The notes beneath the pieces are model-generated. The model was not told where the DNA came from, did not search any database, and saw only the letters and a list, made by a program, of their open reading frames with translations. This document shows, in pieces, positions 50,334 to 60,586 of a DNA stretch of 64,000 nt. The position numbers were made by a program, and so were the translations under genes. Position 1 is the first letter of the stretch; every line of letters begins with the position of its first letter. Origin of the DNA: Geomicrobium halophilum (GTDB lineage Bacteria > Bacillota > Bacilli > Bacillales > Marinococcaceae); assembly GCF_014207655.1 (NCBI RefSeq), contig NZ_JACHHJ010000003.1:1-64000 (forward strand), given 5' to 3'.

Positions 50334-51251
50334 TTATAAAGAAGCCACGGATTTGTTCTCATAACTAATCAAAGAGCCATCAATAGCGGGCTTTGCTGAG
50401 ACTACATAATAATCCGGATAGTCGGCCTGCAGCGAAGCAGAAATGTCCTCTCCGCGGCCGAGTGGAGCCAGACATAGAACCGTCGGCCCTGCACCGCTTA
50501 GTGCAGCACCATATACGCCGTAATCCTTAACATCATGCAGTGCGTGTGAAAGTCCGGGGATAAGTTCTCCTCGATAGGGATGGTGATAGCGATCATCACC
50601 CATCATTTCTCCTACAAGAGGCCAATTCTGTGTCATTAGAGCGGCAACGAGTACATTCCCGCATGCTCCCGCTTGAACAGCGTCCTGATATTTCAGCTGC
50701 TCCGGCAATACCTGTCTTGCCTTGGATGTGAGCAACTCGTCACTTGGAATCATCAATACAAGATCAACTTCTGGGACTTGTTGAGCGACAACCCGAGTTT
50801 TACAGTCGGTGTGCATTCCTACGGTGAGCCCGCCGTATAGGCATGCCCCTACATTGTCAGGGTGGCCTTCGATTACGCTGGCAAAGCGTAACTTTTCTTC
50901 TTTTGTCAGCTCTAGATCCCCCAATTGATCTCCAAGTTCGATCGCCGCGATAATGGCAGCAGCGCTGCTCCCAAGTCCACGTGCCAGTGGAATATCAGAT
51001 GACATGTGGACATGACATGGGGGCAGAACTTTTTTCTTCGTCGCGGCTAATGCACGTGCGACTTTGTACACCATATTATCTTTTCCAGTAGGGATACCTT
51101 CCAAGTGCTCCGAAGAGGATGTAAACTGCCACGCGTCTGCCTCATAGACCTCTAACGTTAGATATCGGTCGATCGCCAGCCCAATTGAATCAAACCCTGG
51201 ACCGAGATTTGCTGAACTTGCAGGTACGGTGATCGTTAACTTTTCACCCAT
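50334..51251 (-). CDS. thrB: Homoserine kinase ThrB
   Basis: A 305-residue GHMP kinase phosphorylating homoserine in threonine synthesis. [19 protein letters not shown] opens it. The ATP loop is [17 protein letters not shown] near 95, and [15 protein letters not shown] is the third GHMP motif. ATG 51251 has AGGAGGAGATG upstream and overlaps the thrC stop by 8 bases. Confidence 0.96.
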   Translation of the reverse strand: MGEKLTITVPASSANLGPGFDSIGLAIDRYLTLEVYEADAWQFTSSSEHLEGIPTGKDNMVYKVARALAATKKKVLPPCHVHMSSDIPLARGLGSSAAAIIAAIELGDQLGDLELTKEEKLRFASVIEGHPDNVGACLYGGLTVGMHTDCKTRVVAQQVPEVDLVLMIPSDELLTSKARQVLPEQLKYQDAVQAGACGNVLVAALMTQNWPLVGEMMGDDRYHHPYRGELIPGLSHALHDVKDYGVYGAALSGAGPTVLCLAPLGRGEDISASLQADYPDYYVVSAKPAIDGSLISYENKSVASL

Positions 51252-52314
51252 GAGACATCTCCTCCTTGTGCAAGCGGGAAAGAAAAGAAGCTGTTTCGTT
51301 AGGAATTCGCACGGGTGAAATCTCGTTTGTATCAAGGGCTGTCGCCGGATCCTTCAAGCCGTTTCCTGTAAGAACACAGACAACAGTGCTTCCTTTTTCA
51401 ATATCACCAGCTGAGATTTTTTTCCGTAAGCCCGCAAGTGATGCACATGATGCCGGTTCTGCGAATACTCCCTCCGCTTGAGCAAGACCGCGATATGCAG
51501 CAACGATTTCATCATCACTGACGGCATCAAACCCACCGCCAGCGTGTTCGACAGTATTTAACGCGTTCTGCCAACTGGCTGGGTTGCCAATCCGAATCGC
51601 TGTGGCAAGCGTATCCGGCTGAGGAATGATTTCATTTCGAACAATTGCGGCTGAACCTTCCGCTTCGAACCCAAACAAACGCGGTTGGCCTGTGCCGTGT
51701 GCTGCATCGTATTCTTTAAACCCTTTTCCATAAGCCGTAATATTACCAGCATTTCCGACTGGAATGCACAGAATATCCGGTGCTTCCCCTAAAACATCAC
51801 AAATTTCAAAGGCTCCGGTTTTCTGCCCTTCAATCCGGTAAGGGTTCACCGAGTTTACAAGTGTGACATCTTCCTTTTCACTTACGTCTTGTACCATTTT
51901 GAGAGCTTCGTCAAAATTGCCTTCAATCTCAAAGACCTCTGCCCCATACATGCTCGCTTGCGCAAGCTTTCCGAGCGCCACTTTCCCCTCTGGAATCACT
52001 ACGATCGTACGCAGGCCAGCACGAGTTCCATAAGCAGCTGCTGCCGCTGAGGTATTGCCGGTGGAGGCACAAATAATTGCTTTACTTCCTTCTTCCTTCG
52101 CTTTCGCAACCGCCATCACCATTCCCCGGTCTTTAAAGGAACCAGTTGGGTTAACTCCTTCTGTTTTGACGTAGAGGTTTACACCCCATTCTTCCGATAA
52201 CGACGGGAGATGAATGAGAGGGGTGCCACCTTCTTGAAGAGAGAGCATAGGCGTCTCCGTTGTCATGGGTAAATAATTTTTATACAAATGCAAGATCCCT
52301 TTGTTCGGGGACAT
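51244..52314 (-). CDS. thrC: Threonine synthase ThrC
   Basis: A 356-residue PLP enzyme. Lys in [17 protein letters not shown] (near 62) binds [17 protein letters not shown] and PVGNAGN complete the site. It converts O-phosphohomoserine to threonine. ATG 52314 has GGAGGCG upstream, overlapping the hom 3' end by 35 bases. Order hom-thrC-thrB is standard for Bacillus. Confidence 0.96.
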   Translation of the reverse strand: MSPNKGILHLYKNYLPMTTETPMLSLQEGGTPLIHLPSLSEEWGVNLYVKTEGVNPTGSFKDRGMVMAVAKAKEEGSKAIICASTGNTSAAAAAYGTRAGLRTIVVIPEGKVALGKLAQASMYGAEVFEIEGNFDEALKMVQDVSEKEDVTLVNSVNPYRIEGQKTGAFEICDVLGEAPDILCIPVGNAGNITAYGKGFKEYDAAHGTGQPRLFGFEAEGSAAIVRNEIIPQPDTLATAIRIGNPASWQNALNTVEHAGGGFDAVSDDEIVAAYRGLAQAEGVFAEPASCASLAGLRKKISAGDIEKGSTVVCVLTGNGLKDPATALDTNEISPVRIPNETASFLSRLHKEEMSHG

Positions 52315-53617
52315 CGGATTCGCCTCCTTCTACGCGATAGCGGCTTTTTATGGCTTTCACAACATCCAGGCCGGCCATATCATCCATAATCTTTTCAAAG
52401 ATAGCGCGATTTGTTTCATGTGTAACCATCACGACTTCCGCTAAATCTTGTGAATCCAGAGGTTGCTGGATAAGCTTTTCAAAACTTACATTGTTCGATG
52501 TAAATACAGATGTCAGTCTTTTGAAGGCCCCTGCAACGTCATGGACATGAGCCCGGACATAGTATTTTGCATAAATGTCCTCAGGTTCTTTCAAAACCGT
52601 CTCTTCATTGATGGTTGGAGCCACTTGGGCTTTCCCCGTCCCCAAACGCACCTGGCGGATGACACTTACGACATCTGAAACGACCGCTGTAGCTGTTGGA
52701 AGTGCGCCTGCACCCGGCCCATAGAACATCGTCTCTCCTACAGCCTCTCCATATACATAAACCGCATTGTACTCGTCATGAACGGCGGATAGCGGATGTT
52801 CTTCGGGGATAAAGACAGGTTCCACAGAAACCTCTACACCTTCATCACTTCTTGACGCAAGTCCAATAAGTTTCAACGTATAGCCCAATTGTTGACCAAA
52901 CGCAATATCCTCAGCAGTTACTGTGGACATCCCTCTTAAGTAAACGTCATCTAACTGGACAGATGCTGAAAAGCCAAGACGGGCTAAAATGACCATTTTC
53001 CGAGCAGCATCCAACCCTTCAACATCAGCGGTTGGGTCACTTTCAGCAAATCCTTGATCTTGCGCCTGTTGCAACGCTTCTTCGTAATTCAGGCCTTCAC
53101 GCGTCATTTTCGAGAGCATATAATTGGTAGTGCCATTGACAATGCCCATCATTTTTGTAATCCTGTCTGAAGCCAAACCTTCCGTAAGGGATCGCAAGAT
53201 CGGAATGCCTCCGGCCACACTTGCCTCATAAAGCAGCTCACAATGATTGGCAGCTGCAATCTCTAACAACTCATCTCCATGCAGGGCGATGAGATCTTTA
53301 TTGGCAGTAACAATATGCTTTTTATTCTTTAATGCTTTCTCCATATGTTGCTTAGCTTCATCGATCCCACCCATTACTTCAATGACGAGGTCGATTTCAG
53401 GGTCCTCGAGCACATCTTCTGCATTTAATGTCAACATATCCGAATCCAAGTTCCCATCGCGATTCTTTTCTAAATCACGTACGAGCACTTTACGGATTTC
53501 CACATCAGCAACTCCCGTTTTTGCGATCAATTCTTTTTTATGATTTTCTAAAATATGGATTATACCGCTGCCAACAGTACCTAACCCTAATATTCCGATC
53601 GAAATTTTATTACTCAT
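52280..53617 (-). CDS. hom: Homoserine dehydrogenase Hom
   Basis: A 445-residue NAD(P)H-dependent dehydrogenase. NAD loop [17 protein letters not shown]; catalytic segment [14 protein letters not shown] and [17 protein letters not shown]; residues about 360-440 form an ACT domain for threonine feedback. ATG 53617 has GGGTGGGAG upstream. First gene of hom-thrC-thrB; no riboswitch or T-box is visible in the 127 bases upstream. Confidence 0.96.
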   Translation of the reverse strand: MSNKISIGILGLGTVGSGIIHILENHKKELIAKTGVADVEIRKVLVRDLEKNRDGNLDSDMLTLNAEDVLEDPEIDLVIEVMGGIDEAKQHMEKALKNKKHIVTANKDLIALHGDELLEIAAANHCELLYEASVAGGIPILRSLTEGLASDRITKMMGIVNGTTNYMLSKMTREGLNYEEALQQAQDQGFAESDPTADVEGLDAARKMVILARLGFSASVQLDDVYLRGMSTVTAEDIAFGQQLGYTLKLIGLASRSDEGVEVSVEPVFIPEEHPLSAVHDEYNAVYVYGEAVGETMFYGPGAGALPTATAVVSDVVSVIRQVRLGTGKAQVAPTINEETVLKEPEDIYAKYYVRAHVHDVAGAFKRLTSVFTSNNVSFEKLIQQPLDSQDLAEVVMVTHETNRAIFEKIMDDMAGLDVVKAIKSRYRVEGGESDVPEQRDLAFV

Positions 53618-53744
53618 TTTACTCCCACCCCTTTACCTATACCGCCGCCATATGTTCATCAGAGGTATACAATTGTCTTTTTCCTACGGACATTATAGAG
53701 CTTACTCGTAGAAATAACAAGGGGTATTATGAAAATACATGTTT

Positions 53745-54755
53745 TTACCCCGTAAAAATTCTTTTTGCAAACCAATGCCCATTTGCCGTTACTGGAAATG
53801 CATCAAGTAAACATTGGGAAGCATAGTTCATATAACGCTCTTCCCGGTCGAGTTCGGCTTCAAATTGTAATACACCCTCATTGATATCCGCTTCTTTTGT
53901 TCTTTCATTTAGATAGTGTGCTTCCATTAATTCAACATAGGTGATGGGAAAGAGCAATCTAGCTCCAATTAACGCCCACGTTTGTTCTTGAAGCGGCTGT
54001 CCGCCTGAATAATCCTCCAGAAATTCAGCTGCTGAAGAAGGGTCGTCTTTTTCATAACAATATCGTAGACATTCCCCTAGATCCCGGGAAGGATGATCAT
54101 ACACAAACGCTAATGGATTCTTCACCTGTGTACAATGTTGATCTGCAACCAGCCAAGTCCCTGGTGTAAAACGAATGTGATTCACGGATCCATCATACGA
54201 CCCAAGAAGATGCTCCTGGCCTTCCTCAACAAGCCATTGCATGGCTGTTTCGGCACGCCCCAAATAATAAGGAAATGTATATAAAAATTTTTCATCGAAA
54301 GCTGTTTTTTCTGGCCTACGATCGACCGTTGCATGGAAGCTTTCCAGCTGGTCAATACGTGTCTCCCAAAGAGAAAGCCACCGCCCTTGTAAATGGAGAT
54401 CCGTACGGTTAGGCACCCATCCCCTGCTGGATTCATGAATAAGCGCCAGTGTTTTTCCATCACTCATAGCCGTACGTTCTTCTGCCCCCGGCATCTGAAA
54501 AAGGAGTTGTTGCACACCATCGACCCGTGAAATCGCTTTGCCATCTATCCCTGAAACGAGTTCTGCAAACTGTTGGATCCCAGTGCTTTTTAGACGCTCT
54601 GACCAATCCAGCTGCACCCATATGTTATCCTGTTTACGGGGACAAGGCATAAGAACATAATAATCATTCCTAGAGCGGAAACCTTCATAGGAACCAATCT
54701 GAAACTTTTCATCACAATAAAGCCCATACTGATCATAAATATTTCTTTCAAACAT
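53745..54755 (-). CDS. yutH: YutH-like spore coat protein (CotS-kinase-like)
   Basis: A 336-residue protein resembling YutH, a spore-coat-associated protein with a kinase-like fold. The ACAD/APH-style catalytic triad is not evident, so it is probably inactive: HIRFTPGTWLVADQHCTQ replaces H-x-D. ATG 54755 has GGGGGTGG upstream. Order hom-yutH-yutG matches B. subtilis. Confidence 0.78.
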   Translation of the reverse strand: MFERNIYDQYGLYCDEKFQIGSYEGFRSRNDYYVLMPCPRKQDNIWVQLDWSERLKSTGIQQFAELVSGIDGKAISRVDGVQQLLFQMPGAEERTAMSDGKTLALIHESSRGWVPNRTDLHLQGRWLSLWETRIDQLESFHATVDRRPEKTAFDEKFLYTFPYYLGRAETAMQWLVEEGQEHLLGSYDGSVNHIRFTPGTWLVADQHCTQVKNPLAFVYDHPSRDLGECLRYCYEKDDPSSAAEFLEDYSGGQPLQEQTWALIGARLLFPITYVELMEAHYLNERTKEADINEGVLQFEAELDREERYMNYASQCLLDAFPVTANGHWFAKRIFTG

Positions 54756-54931
54756 AGTTGCCACCCCCATCTTCCTACATGTGTATGGGAAAGACAAGCG
54801 ATGTAGTCATGTGTAATCACTCACTGATAAGGGAAGGGAAAGGAAAGGAAGAATGAAAATGAAACGATGAGTTCCTTTCATAAAAAAAATGAATATGCTT
54901 ATGCTAGAGAGGATTGGAAGGAGAGAAAAAA

Positions 54932-55420
54932 ATGAAGAAAATAACAACCGATCAAGCCATTGAAACGCTAGAAGAACGAGGGGTAACCGTAGATGATCTC
55001 GTTGATCTCGTCTACGAATTGCAATCGCCTTATGTTAAGAACTTAACCCATGCAACATGCAAATTCAACGTGATGCGCGTCCTAGGTAAACGCGAAGTAC
55101 AAAATGCGCTCTTAACCGGGATTGAGCTTGATCGTCTTGCCGAGAAAGAAAAACTGAGCTCACCTTTGCAGGAAGTTGTCGCTGCAGATGAGGGTTTGTA
55201 TGGGATCGATGAAATTATTGCTTTGGCCATCGTTAACGTCTATGGTTCCATAGGAATGACAAACTTTGGTTATGTAGACAAAATAAAACCAGGCATCATT
55301 GCTAAGCTCAACGAACATGCAGAGGGGAAATGCCATACGTTTCTCGATGATATTGTAGGAGCCATTGCAGCCGCAGCCTCTAGCCGCCTTGCTCACTCCA
55401 ATGAGGGACTCGAAGACTAA
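54932..55420 (+). CDS. yutG: PgpA-like phosphatidylglycerophosphatase (YutG)
   Basis: A 162-residue soluble protein with the PgpA-superfamily core GIDEIIALAIVNVYGSIGMTNFGYVDKIKPG and CHTFLDDIVGAIAAA. The E. coli PgpA has membrane helices that are missing here. Substrate is not certain. ATG 54932 has GGAAGGAGAG upstream. It converges closely with yutF (two bases). Confidence 0.82.
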   Translation: MKKITTDQAIETLEERGVTVDDLVDLVYELQSPYVKNLTHATCKFNVMRVLGKREVQNALLTGIELDRLAEKEKLSSPLQEVVAADEGLYGIDEIIALAIVNVYGSIGMTNFGYVDKIKPGIIAKLNEHAEGKCHTFLDDIVGAIAAAASSRLAHSNEGLED

Positions 55421-55422
55421 GG

Positions 55423-56202
55423 CTATTCACCAAGCAATTTTTGTTGTAGATGGACAACGGAATGAGTCGGCTGAACCTCTTTTTTGGCTAGTTCTTGTTT
55501 TGACGTAACACCAGTTCCTACATGCAAAGTGGGAAGTCCTGCGCGGATGCCTGCAAGAATGTCCGTATTATAATTGTCACCAACCAGCAAAGTATTGGAC
55601 TTCGCTGTTCCCAAAGCCGCCAACGCTTGCTCTACGATCCACGATTCAGGTTTTCCAATAAACGTTGGCTTCGTAGCGCTTGCTGTTGCAATTGCGGCTA
55701 CAATAGATCCATTCCCTGGCATATATCCTTGCTCCGTCGGAAGAGCTTCATCCCCGTTTGTCGCTAGCAAGATCGCGCCATTACACAGTGCTTTTTGAGC
55801 TTTTGCCAGTTTTTCATACGTAAATGTTCGATCAATACCAACAATGACGGCATCAGGATGTTCATCCGTAAATTGGACACCAATTTCCTCCAACGCTTGG
55901 ATTAACCCGCGCGAACCAATCACATAGGCGCTCACAGACTGCCCCCTCCAATGTTTACGTACATAAGCAGCCATGCCCATGCTGCTCGTATACACATGCC
56001 GGGCCGTTGCCTCCACGCCCATCCGCTTTAAATTCTCAGCTACCTCTGCTGCCGTTCGTGAAGAATTATTCGTTAAAAACATATAAGGGATCTGCCTCTC
56101 AGAAAGGGCACGTATAAAACTACGGCTTTCCTCAATTACTTTTTTTCCTCTATAAATCGTGCCATCCAAATCAATTAAGTAGCCTTGGTAAGATGCAAGC
56201 AT
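55423..56202 (-). CDS. yutF: HAD-IIA family phosphatase YutF
   Basis: A 259-residue HAD phosphatase of the NagD subfamily. Motif I LIDLDGTIYRG, motif II FLTNNSSRTAAEVA, Lys in FIGKPESW and motif III LLVGDNYNTDILAG. The substrate is unknown; NMP/phosphosugar activities are seen in relatives. ATG 56202 follows AAAGGTGATTAG. Confidence 0.92.
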   Translation of the reverse strand: MLASYQGYLIDLDGTIYRGKKVIEESRSFIRALSERQIPYMFLTNNSSRTAAEVAENLKRMGVEATARHVYTSSMGMAAYVRKHWRGQSVSAYVIGSRGLIQALEEIGVQFTDEHPDAVIVGIDRTFTYEKLAKAQKALCNGAILLATNGDEALPTEQGYMPGNGSIVAAIATASATKPTFIGKPESWIVEQALAALGTAKSNTLLVGDNYNTDILAGIRAGLPTLHVGTGVTSKQELAKKEVQPTHSVVHLQQKLLGE

Positions 56203-56206
56203 CTAA

Positions 56207-56656
56207 TCACCTTTCCTCTTTAGGTAAGAAAGCCGAAACAGGACCAAGCTCTTTCTCAAGATAATCCCGAACCGCTTCCGGAAATGCTGCCATTTCTAAT
56301 TGTTGGTCACGTAAGGTTGCTTCGATCGCCTCATGATCGATATTTAAATAATCCCTCACCAACACCTTTCTCCATGTAAGAACTGCTTGTAACGCTTCTG
56401 CACCTGATTTTGTAATCACTTTTTCATCTTCTAAAATATCAATAATATCACTATAACTTCCGGGATCACGCATGATAAATCCATCAATCATTTGATTACC
56501 GACATCAATCATCGCTTCCAGCCAATTCTGAGTGATTCGCTCCAATGCCAATTGCGTAAGCGGCCCGGACCAATCCAAATTCCCTTGAAAATGACCCAAT
56601 AATTGCTCCATGTACTCCAATCTTTTTTCGATTAACGAACGGTCAACAAAGTACAT
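56207..56656 (-). CDS. yutE: DUF86/HepT-like protein YutE
   Basis: A 149-residue all-helical HepT-like protein. The family RNase motif R-x4-H-x-Y appears as RKVLVRDY, so the catalytic His is Arg and nuclease activity is doubtful. No MntA-type nucleotidyltransferase partner is adjacent. It is four bases upstream of yutF and starts at ATG 56656 after GAGGTG. Probably a domesticated housekeeping protein. Confidence 0.82.
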   Translation of the reverse strand: MYFVDRSLIEKRLEYMEQLLGHFQGNLDWSGPLTQLALERITQNWLEAMIDVGNQMIDGFIMRDPGSYSDIIDILEDEKVITKSGAEALQAVLTWRKVLVRDYLNIDHEAIEATLRDQQLEMAAFPEAVRDYLEKELGPVSAFLPKEER

Positions 56657-56796
56657 CCCCCGTTCACCTCCTTTATACTTTCAAGCTATTATACCAGAAG
56701 TCATTTCTCATGTTCATTAAACTCGAAAAAGCCATCGCACATACATGCATGAATGCGATGACAATAAAGGATGAGGTTCGCTAACTTACTTCAAAG

Positions 56797-57852
56797 CTAA
56801 GAGGTTTGCCGGTACATCCAACTATTCAGGTAGAAGAAGGCTGTAGGTAAGCCGCCGAACCTTATAAAACGTTTAGCGGTTCTTTTCAATTCCTTGTCCT
56901 CCTGAACTTTTTTATCGGAAAGATACATTGCGATCAGACCTTTATTAATCAGCTGGTGAAATTTCCAATCCGGCAAGCTCCGAATGCTTTCGTCTGCTTT
57001 TTCTTTTACATAACGAATGCGCTCAACCATTTGTTCTTCATTTTCATAGTAAAAAACAAAATTTAAATCGTCCTCTTCCCGGTCTTCTTCTTGGTCAATA
57101 AAATAATCAAGCATAATATGCAGCCCTTGTACCCAAGGGAAATATCCTTTTTTAATGTCATTGACTTCTTTGGAAAGCATGCGATCGTGTGATGCATAAG
57201 CAGCAAGGCAAAAAACACCCAGTGTAGAACCTGCACAAGCAGAGAATTCATACCAAGTCATAGAAGGAAGGTCATTCTTGTGCATCGAAAACCAGTTTTC
57301 CAATCGTTCCACTCGTTTTTCTTTTTCAATATGTTTATAGACCTGTAAATCACAATAATAGCCTGCCAATTGCTGCATCGCCTTTTGTACATCGAGAAAC
57401 CCCGGAAGTTCTTCCAAAACCTCTCGACACGTCTTAACCAGAGACGTCAAATACCCGCCATCGTCTTGATCTTCGCGGTACTTGTAATAGTTTTCAGTTC
57501 TTTCTCCGGGTGTTAAGGCATGATGCATGGATTGATGAAGGGACCGGAAATCTCTTTCCTCTAAGGAAGTGCTTCGGTCACAGAGGTTATCTAAATAATC
57601 ACTAATCGTTTGATAAGCGACAATAAACCGAATCACTTTCCTGCCTTCATCACCCGCTAGTAAGCCATAGACCGCTCCGCCTTCACAATGGAAAGCCTTC
57701 TTTTCTATACTGGCCAGCGCCTGTTCTCGCAGTTCGTCATTCGGAATCGTTTCTGCTTTCTGTCTCCATCCATCTAAATATTCATGTGCCAGAGGGAGCA
57801 CTTCCCGGTTAATTCTATACAGCAGTGTCCATGGTTTCGTAGGAACTTTCAA
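56797..57852 (-). CDS. Tetraprenyl-beta-curcumene synthase-like (YtpB, DUF2600)
   Basis: A 351-residue terpene synthase of the DUF2600 group, which makes C35 sesquarterpenes of spores in Bacillus. The Asp-rich site is in SDYLDNLCDRST near 87 and a second acidic site in DYFIDQEEDREEDDLNF near 235. TTG 57852 has AAAGGAGAG upstream. The substrate length is inferred from the family. Confidence 0.88.
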   Translation of the reverse strand: MKVPTKPWTLLYRINREVLPLAHEYLDGWRQKAETIPNDELREQALASIEKKAFHCEGGAVYGLLAGDEGRKVIRFIVAYQTISDYLDNLCDRSTSLEERDFRSLHQSMHHALTPGERTENYYKYREDQDDGGYLTSLVKTCREVLEELPGFLDVQKAMQQLAGYYCDLQVYKHIEKEKRVERLENWFSMHKNDLPSMTWYEFSACAGSTLGVFCLAAYASHDRMLSKEVNDIKKGYFPWVQGLHIMLDYFIDQEEDREEDDLNFVFYYENEEQMVERIRYVKEKADESIRSLPDWKFHQLINKGLIAMYLSDKKVQEDKELKRTAKRFIRFGGLPTAFFYLNSWMYRQTS

Positions 57853-58083
57853 GGCAGACTCTCCTTTGCACGTTTCATCTCTCTTATAGTATGTCCCCTT
57901 CCTTTCTATACATAACTAAAAAATCCTGCCTTAATGGTTTCTTCATTCCGACCATAGTTCCCAAGAAAATAAAATTGGAAAAACTGCCGCCTCAGCCTGC
58001 GGCTCTTTAACGAGAACAAATTTAACGGGAATATTAGAAAACTTGGCTTTTCGCCAAGCTTTTATGGTGAAAGCCTTACCTGC

Positions 58084-58113
58084 ATAAAAAACCACCAGGG
58101 TCTCTGATGGTTT
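58084..58113 (-). terminator. Terminator of yutD
   Basis: AAACCATCAG and CTGGTGGTTT-like arms pair with one mismatch around a five-base loop, then TTTTT on the minus strand, just after the yutD stop. A second CTTGGC/GCCAAG hairpin with TTTT follows at 58036-58060. The rest of 57853-58083 shows no gene. Confidence 0.7.
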
Positions 58114-58115
58114 TG

Positions 58116-58388
58116 TTACTTCACTTTTTTTAGAATAAAATACGGGCATTCAAAATTACAGTATTCATATAAATAATCATAGATGGTGCTTACCTTGGAA
58201 TCGATGGCAGCTTTTTTATGCCCATCATGATAAAAACCCCGCAGCCGCAGCTGCTCATGGCCCCAGTCTCCGACAATATAGTCGTATTTATTGAGAATCT
58301 CACTGTAACGAGCGATGAATGCCTCTTCATCCCAGCCGGATTTCGACTCTTCGACAAGCTCAAATTGCTGATTATCTATTTCAACCAT
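58116..58388 (-). CDS. yutD: YutD family (DUF1027) protein
   Basis: A 90-residue protein. GWDEEAFIARYSEILNKYDYIVGDWGHEQLRLRGFY is the family core; FECPYFILKK is the end. Function unknown. ATG 58388 has AGAGGTGACG upstream. Next to lipA, as in B. subtilis. Confidence 0.9.
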   Translation of the reverse strand: MVEIDNQQFELVEESKSGWDEEAFIARYSEILNKYDYIVGDWGHEQLRLRGFYHDGHKKAAIDSKVSTIYDYLYEYCNFECPYFILKKVK

Positions 58389-58475
58389 GCTCGTCACCTC
58401 TTCACCACGGTCTAGCCCCGATTGGTTCAGGCACAAGAGGGAAAGCCACAGTTGCAAACCCCTGCTTCCTGACTT

Positions 58476-59387
58476 TTACACAGGTGTCTGGTACTTCGCA
58501 GCTTCTTTCCATACCTGCGCTTTATTTACTTGCTCATCAGCATGATAGGAAGACCTCACGAGCGGACCCGCTTCGCAATGGCTAAAGCCTTTTTTCATCG
58601 CAAGTTCCTTAAATGCTTCGAATTCATCAGGCGTATAATACTTCTGAACGTCTAGGTGCTTTTTTGTCGGTTGCAAGTATTGCCCGATCGTCATGATATC
58701 CACATCGTATGCACGCAAATCATCCATAACTTCCTCGATCTCTTCAGGAGTTTCCCCGAGACCAATCATTAGGCTGGACTTTGTCGGGATATCCGGATGC
58801 AGCTCTTTGGAATAGCGGAGAAACTCCAAAGAACGATCATAGGTTGCACGTGCACGTACTTTTTTCGTTAAACGCCGTACCGTTTCGATATTGTGATTCA
58901 AAATGTTCGGCCGTGCCTCCATGAGTGTTTTCAAATTATCATGCAATCCCATCATATCCGAAGGCAAAACTTCTATGGTCGTAAGTGGATTACGGCGGCG
59001 GACAGCTCGGATGGTCTCCGCATAGATGGTTGAGCCCCCGTCTTTAAGGTCATCCCTTGCAACGGCAGTGATCACGACGTGTTTCAGACCCATTTGCTCC
59101 ACAGATTCTGCGACACGTTCCGGCTCTCCCCAATCAAGCTCATTTGGAAGCCCTGTCTTCACTGCGCAGAACCGGCAACCTCGTGTACATACATCTCCAA
59201 GAATCATAAAGGTAGCGGTTTTTCTCACCGCCCAGCATTCATGAATATTTGGGCATCGCGCTTCTTCGCAAACAGTATGTAGGTTTTTCTCGCGCATCAT
59301 TTTCTTGAGCCCGCGATAAGATTCATTTGTATTTAAATTTATTTTCAACCAATCAGGCTTGCGAATATGTTCTTGTTTTTTCGCCAT
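58476..59387 (-). CDS. lipA: Lipoyl synthase LipA
   Basis: A 303-residue radical SAM enzyme inserting sulfur into octanoyl groups of 2-oxoacid dehydrogenases. Auxiliary cluster: [12 protein letters not shown] near 40-51. SAM cluster: [12 protein letters not shown] near 66-73. The C-terminal RSSYHADE Ser is present. ATG 59387 has AAAGGGATGTG upstream. Confidence 0.97.
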   Translation of the reverse strand: MAKKQEHIRKPDWLKINLNTNESYRGLKKMMREKNLHTVCEEARCPNIHECWAVRKTATFMILGDVCTRGCRFCAVKTGLPNELDWGEPERVAESVEQMGLKHVVITAVARDDLKDGGSTIYAETIRAVRRRNPLTTIEVLPSDMMGLHDNLKTLMEARPNILNHNIETVRRLTKKVRARATYDRSLEFLRYSKELHPDIPTKSSLMIGLGETPEEIEEVMDDLRAYDVDIMTIGQYLQPTKKHLDVQKYYTPDEFEAFKELAMKKGFSHCEAGPLVRSSYHADEQVNKAQVWKEAAKYQTPV

Positions 59388-59543
59388 ATCATCACATCCC
59401 TTTATCATTACTTTAACACGATGGGGTCCTTCACTCCAAGCGATTGGTGGAAATTCCCTGAAGATGACAAGATTGGCACTTATATTCCTGTGTATGATTC
59501 TCATATTAAGTAAAGGTGATTAATGTCAGAGAGGAGAAGTGTT

Positions 59544-60536
59544 ATGAAGGTTAAAGCTCTCCCGATCGTTTTACTCGTGATTGGGCTTACATTTACCTTC
59601 ACCCCCAACATTGAGGCAGCGGATGACAACGATCAAAACGAAGATGCTGAGCGCATGATTTTGTACAAGGAAATGGATGGAATAACCCATGTACCATGGT
59701 ATTGGCTGGCTGCTATTGATGCCCATGAACGTGGCCTGAACGTGGCCCGTAATGATCGAGAAGAAAATGAAGGCCTCATCGATATTTACTACTCGCCTCG
59801 AGACTGGGTAGGAGCACTAAATCCAGATCTTGAAGATAATGACTCTGAGCGTATTAGTATTTTCGGGGGTGTTGGCCTTGATGGAGATGCTGACGGAATA
59901 GCGGACCGAAAAAGTGATCGGGACGTTCTTTATACGGTGGCACGCCAGATTTCTTCATATGGCTATGATGATGAAAACATCCGAATCGCACTCTGGGATC
60001 GTTACCAACGTGATCAAGCTGTTCGAATCATTAGTGGGCATGCGAAAATTTTTAAAGAATATGGAACCATCGCTTTAGATGACTCGGCCTTTCCAGTGCC
60101 CTTGAATTACAACTACACGTACAATAGTACATGGGGGGCTGCACGGGGGTGGGGTGGACGCAGGATCCATGAAGGAACGGATATTTTTGCCGGCCATAGT
60201 ACGCCTGTACGAGCGACGAAATACGGTATTGTAGAATTACAAGGCTGGAATACGTACGGCGGCTGGCGAATCGGGATTCGCGACACCGACAATGTCTATC
60301 ACTATTTTGCCCATCTAAGCAGCTTTGCGGACGGCATTGAAGAAGGAGCGATTGTTGAACCTGGAATGGAAATCGGAAAAGTAGGAAGCTCAGGATATGG
60401 AAAACCCGGAACGGAAGGGAAATTCCCCCCACATTTACACTACGGGCTCTACCGGGATAACGGTTACTCGGAATGGTCTTTTGATCCATACCCATCGCTT
60501 AAGTCCTGGGAAAAAAAAGAACGGGAAAATAGCTAA
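59544..60536 (+). CDS. lytH: LytH-like M23 endopeptidase (YunA)
   Basis: A 330-residue exported metallopeptidase. Signal peptide about 1-25 (MKVKALPIVLLVIGLTFTF...). M23 metal ligands are in RRIHEGTDIFAG (H...D near 215) and FPPHLHYGLY (HLH near 300). B. subtilis LytH cuts spore cortex peptidoglycan. ATG 59544 has GAGAGGAG seven bases upstream. It is divergent from lipA and followed by a terminator. Confidence 0.92.
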   Translation: MKVKALPIVLLVIGLTFTFTPNIEAADDNDQNEDAERMILYKEMDGITHVPWYWLAAIDAHERGLNVARNDREENEGLIDIYYSPRDWVGALNPDLEDNDSERISIFGGVGLDGDADGIADRKSDRDVLYTVARQISSYGYDDENIRIALWDRYQRDQAVRIISGHAKIFKEYGTIALDDSAFPVPLNYNYTYNSTWGAARGWGGRRIHEGTDIFAGHSTPVRATKYGIVELQGWNTYGGWRIGIRDTDNVYHYFAHLSSFADGIEEGAIVEPGMEIGKVGSSGYGKPGTEGKFPPHLHYGLYRDNGYSEWSFDPYPSLKSWEKKERENS

Positions 60537-60542
60537 GGCAAA

Positions 60543-60577
60543 AAACGGCGCATCACACTACGTGTGTGGCGCCGTTT
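60543..60577. terminator. Terminator between lytH and the NSS gene
   Basis: AAACGGCGC and GCGCCGTTT stem with a 17-base loop seven bases after the lytH stop; flanking A/T runs make it usable from both sides. Confidence 0.7.
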
Positions 60578-60586
60578 CCATATAAC

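Noticed and set aside
53618-53744. T-box or riboswitch leader of hom-thrC-thrB
   Set aside because: Only 127 bases, with no T-box sequence or antiterminator; a plain promoter region with a weak GGGGTA hairpin from the yutH side.
57943-58149. 68-residue minus-strand ORF after yutD
   Set aside because: It starts inside yutD and runs through the yutD terminator, with no ribosome binding site.
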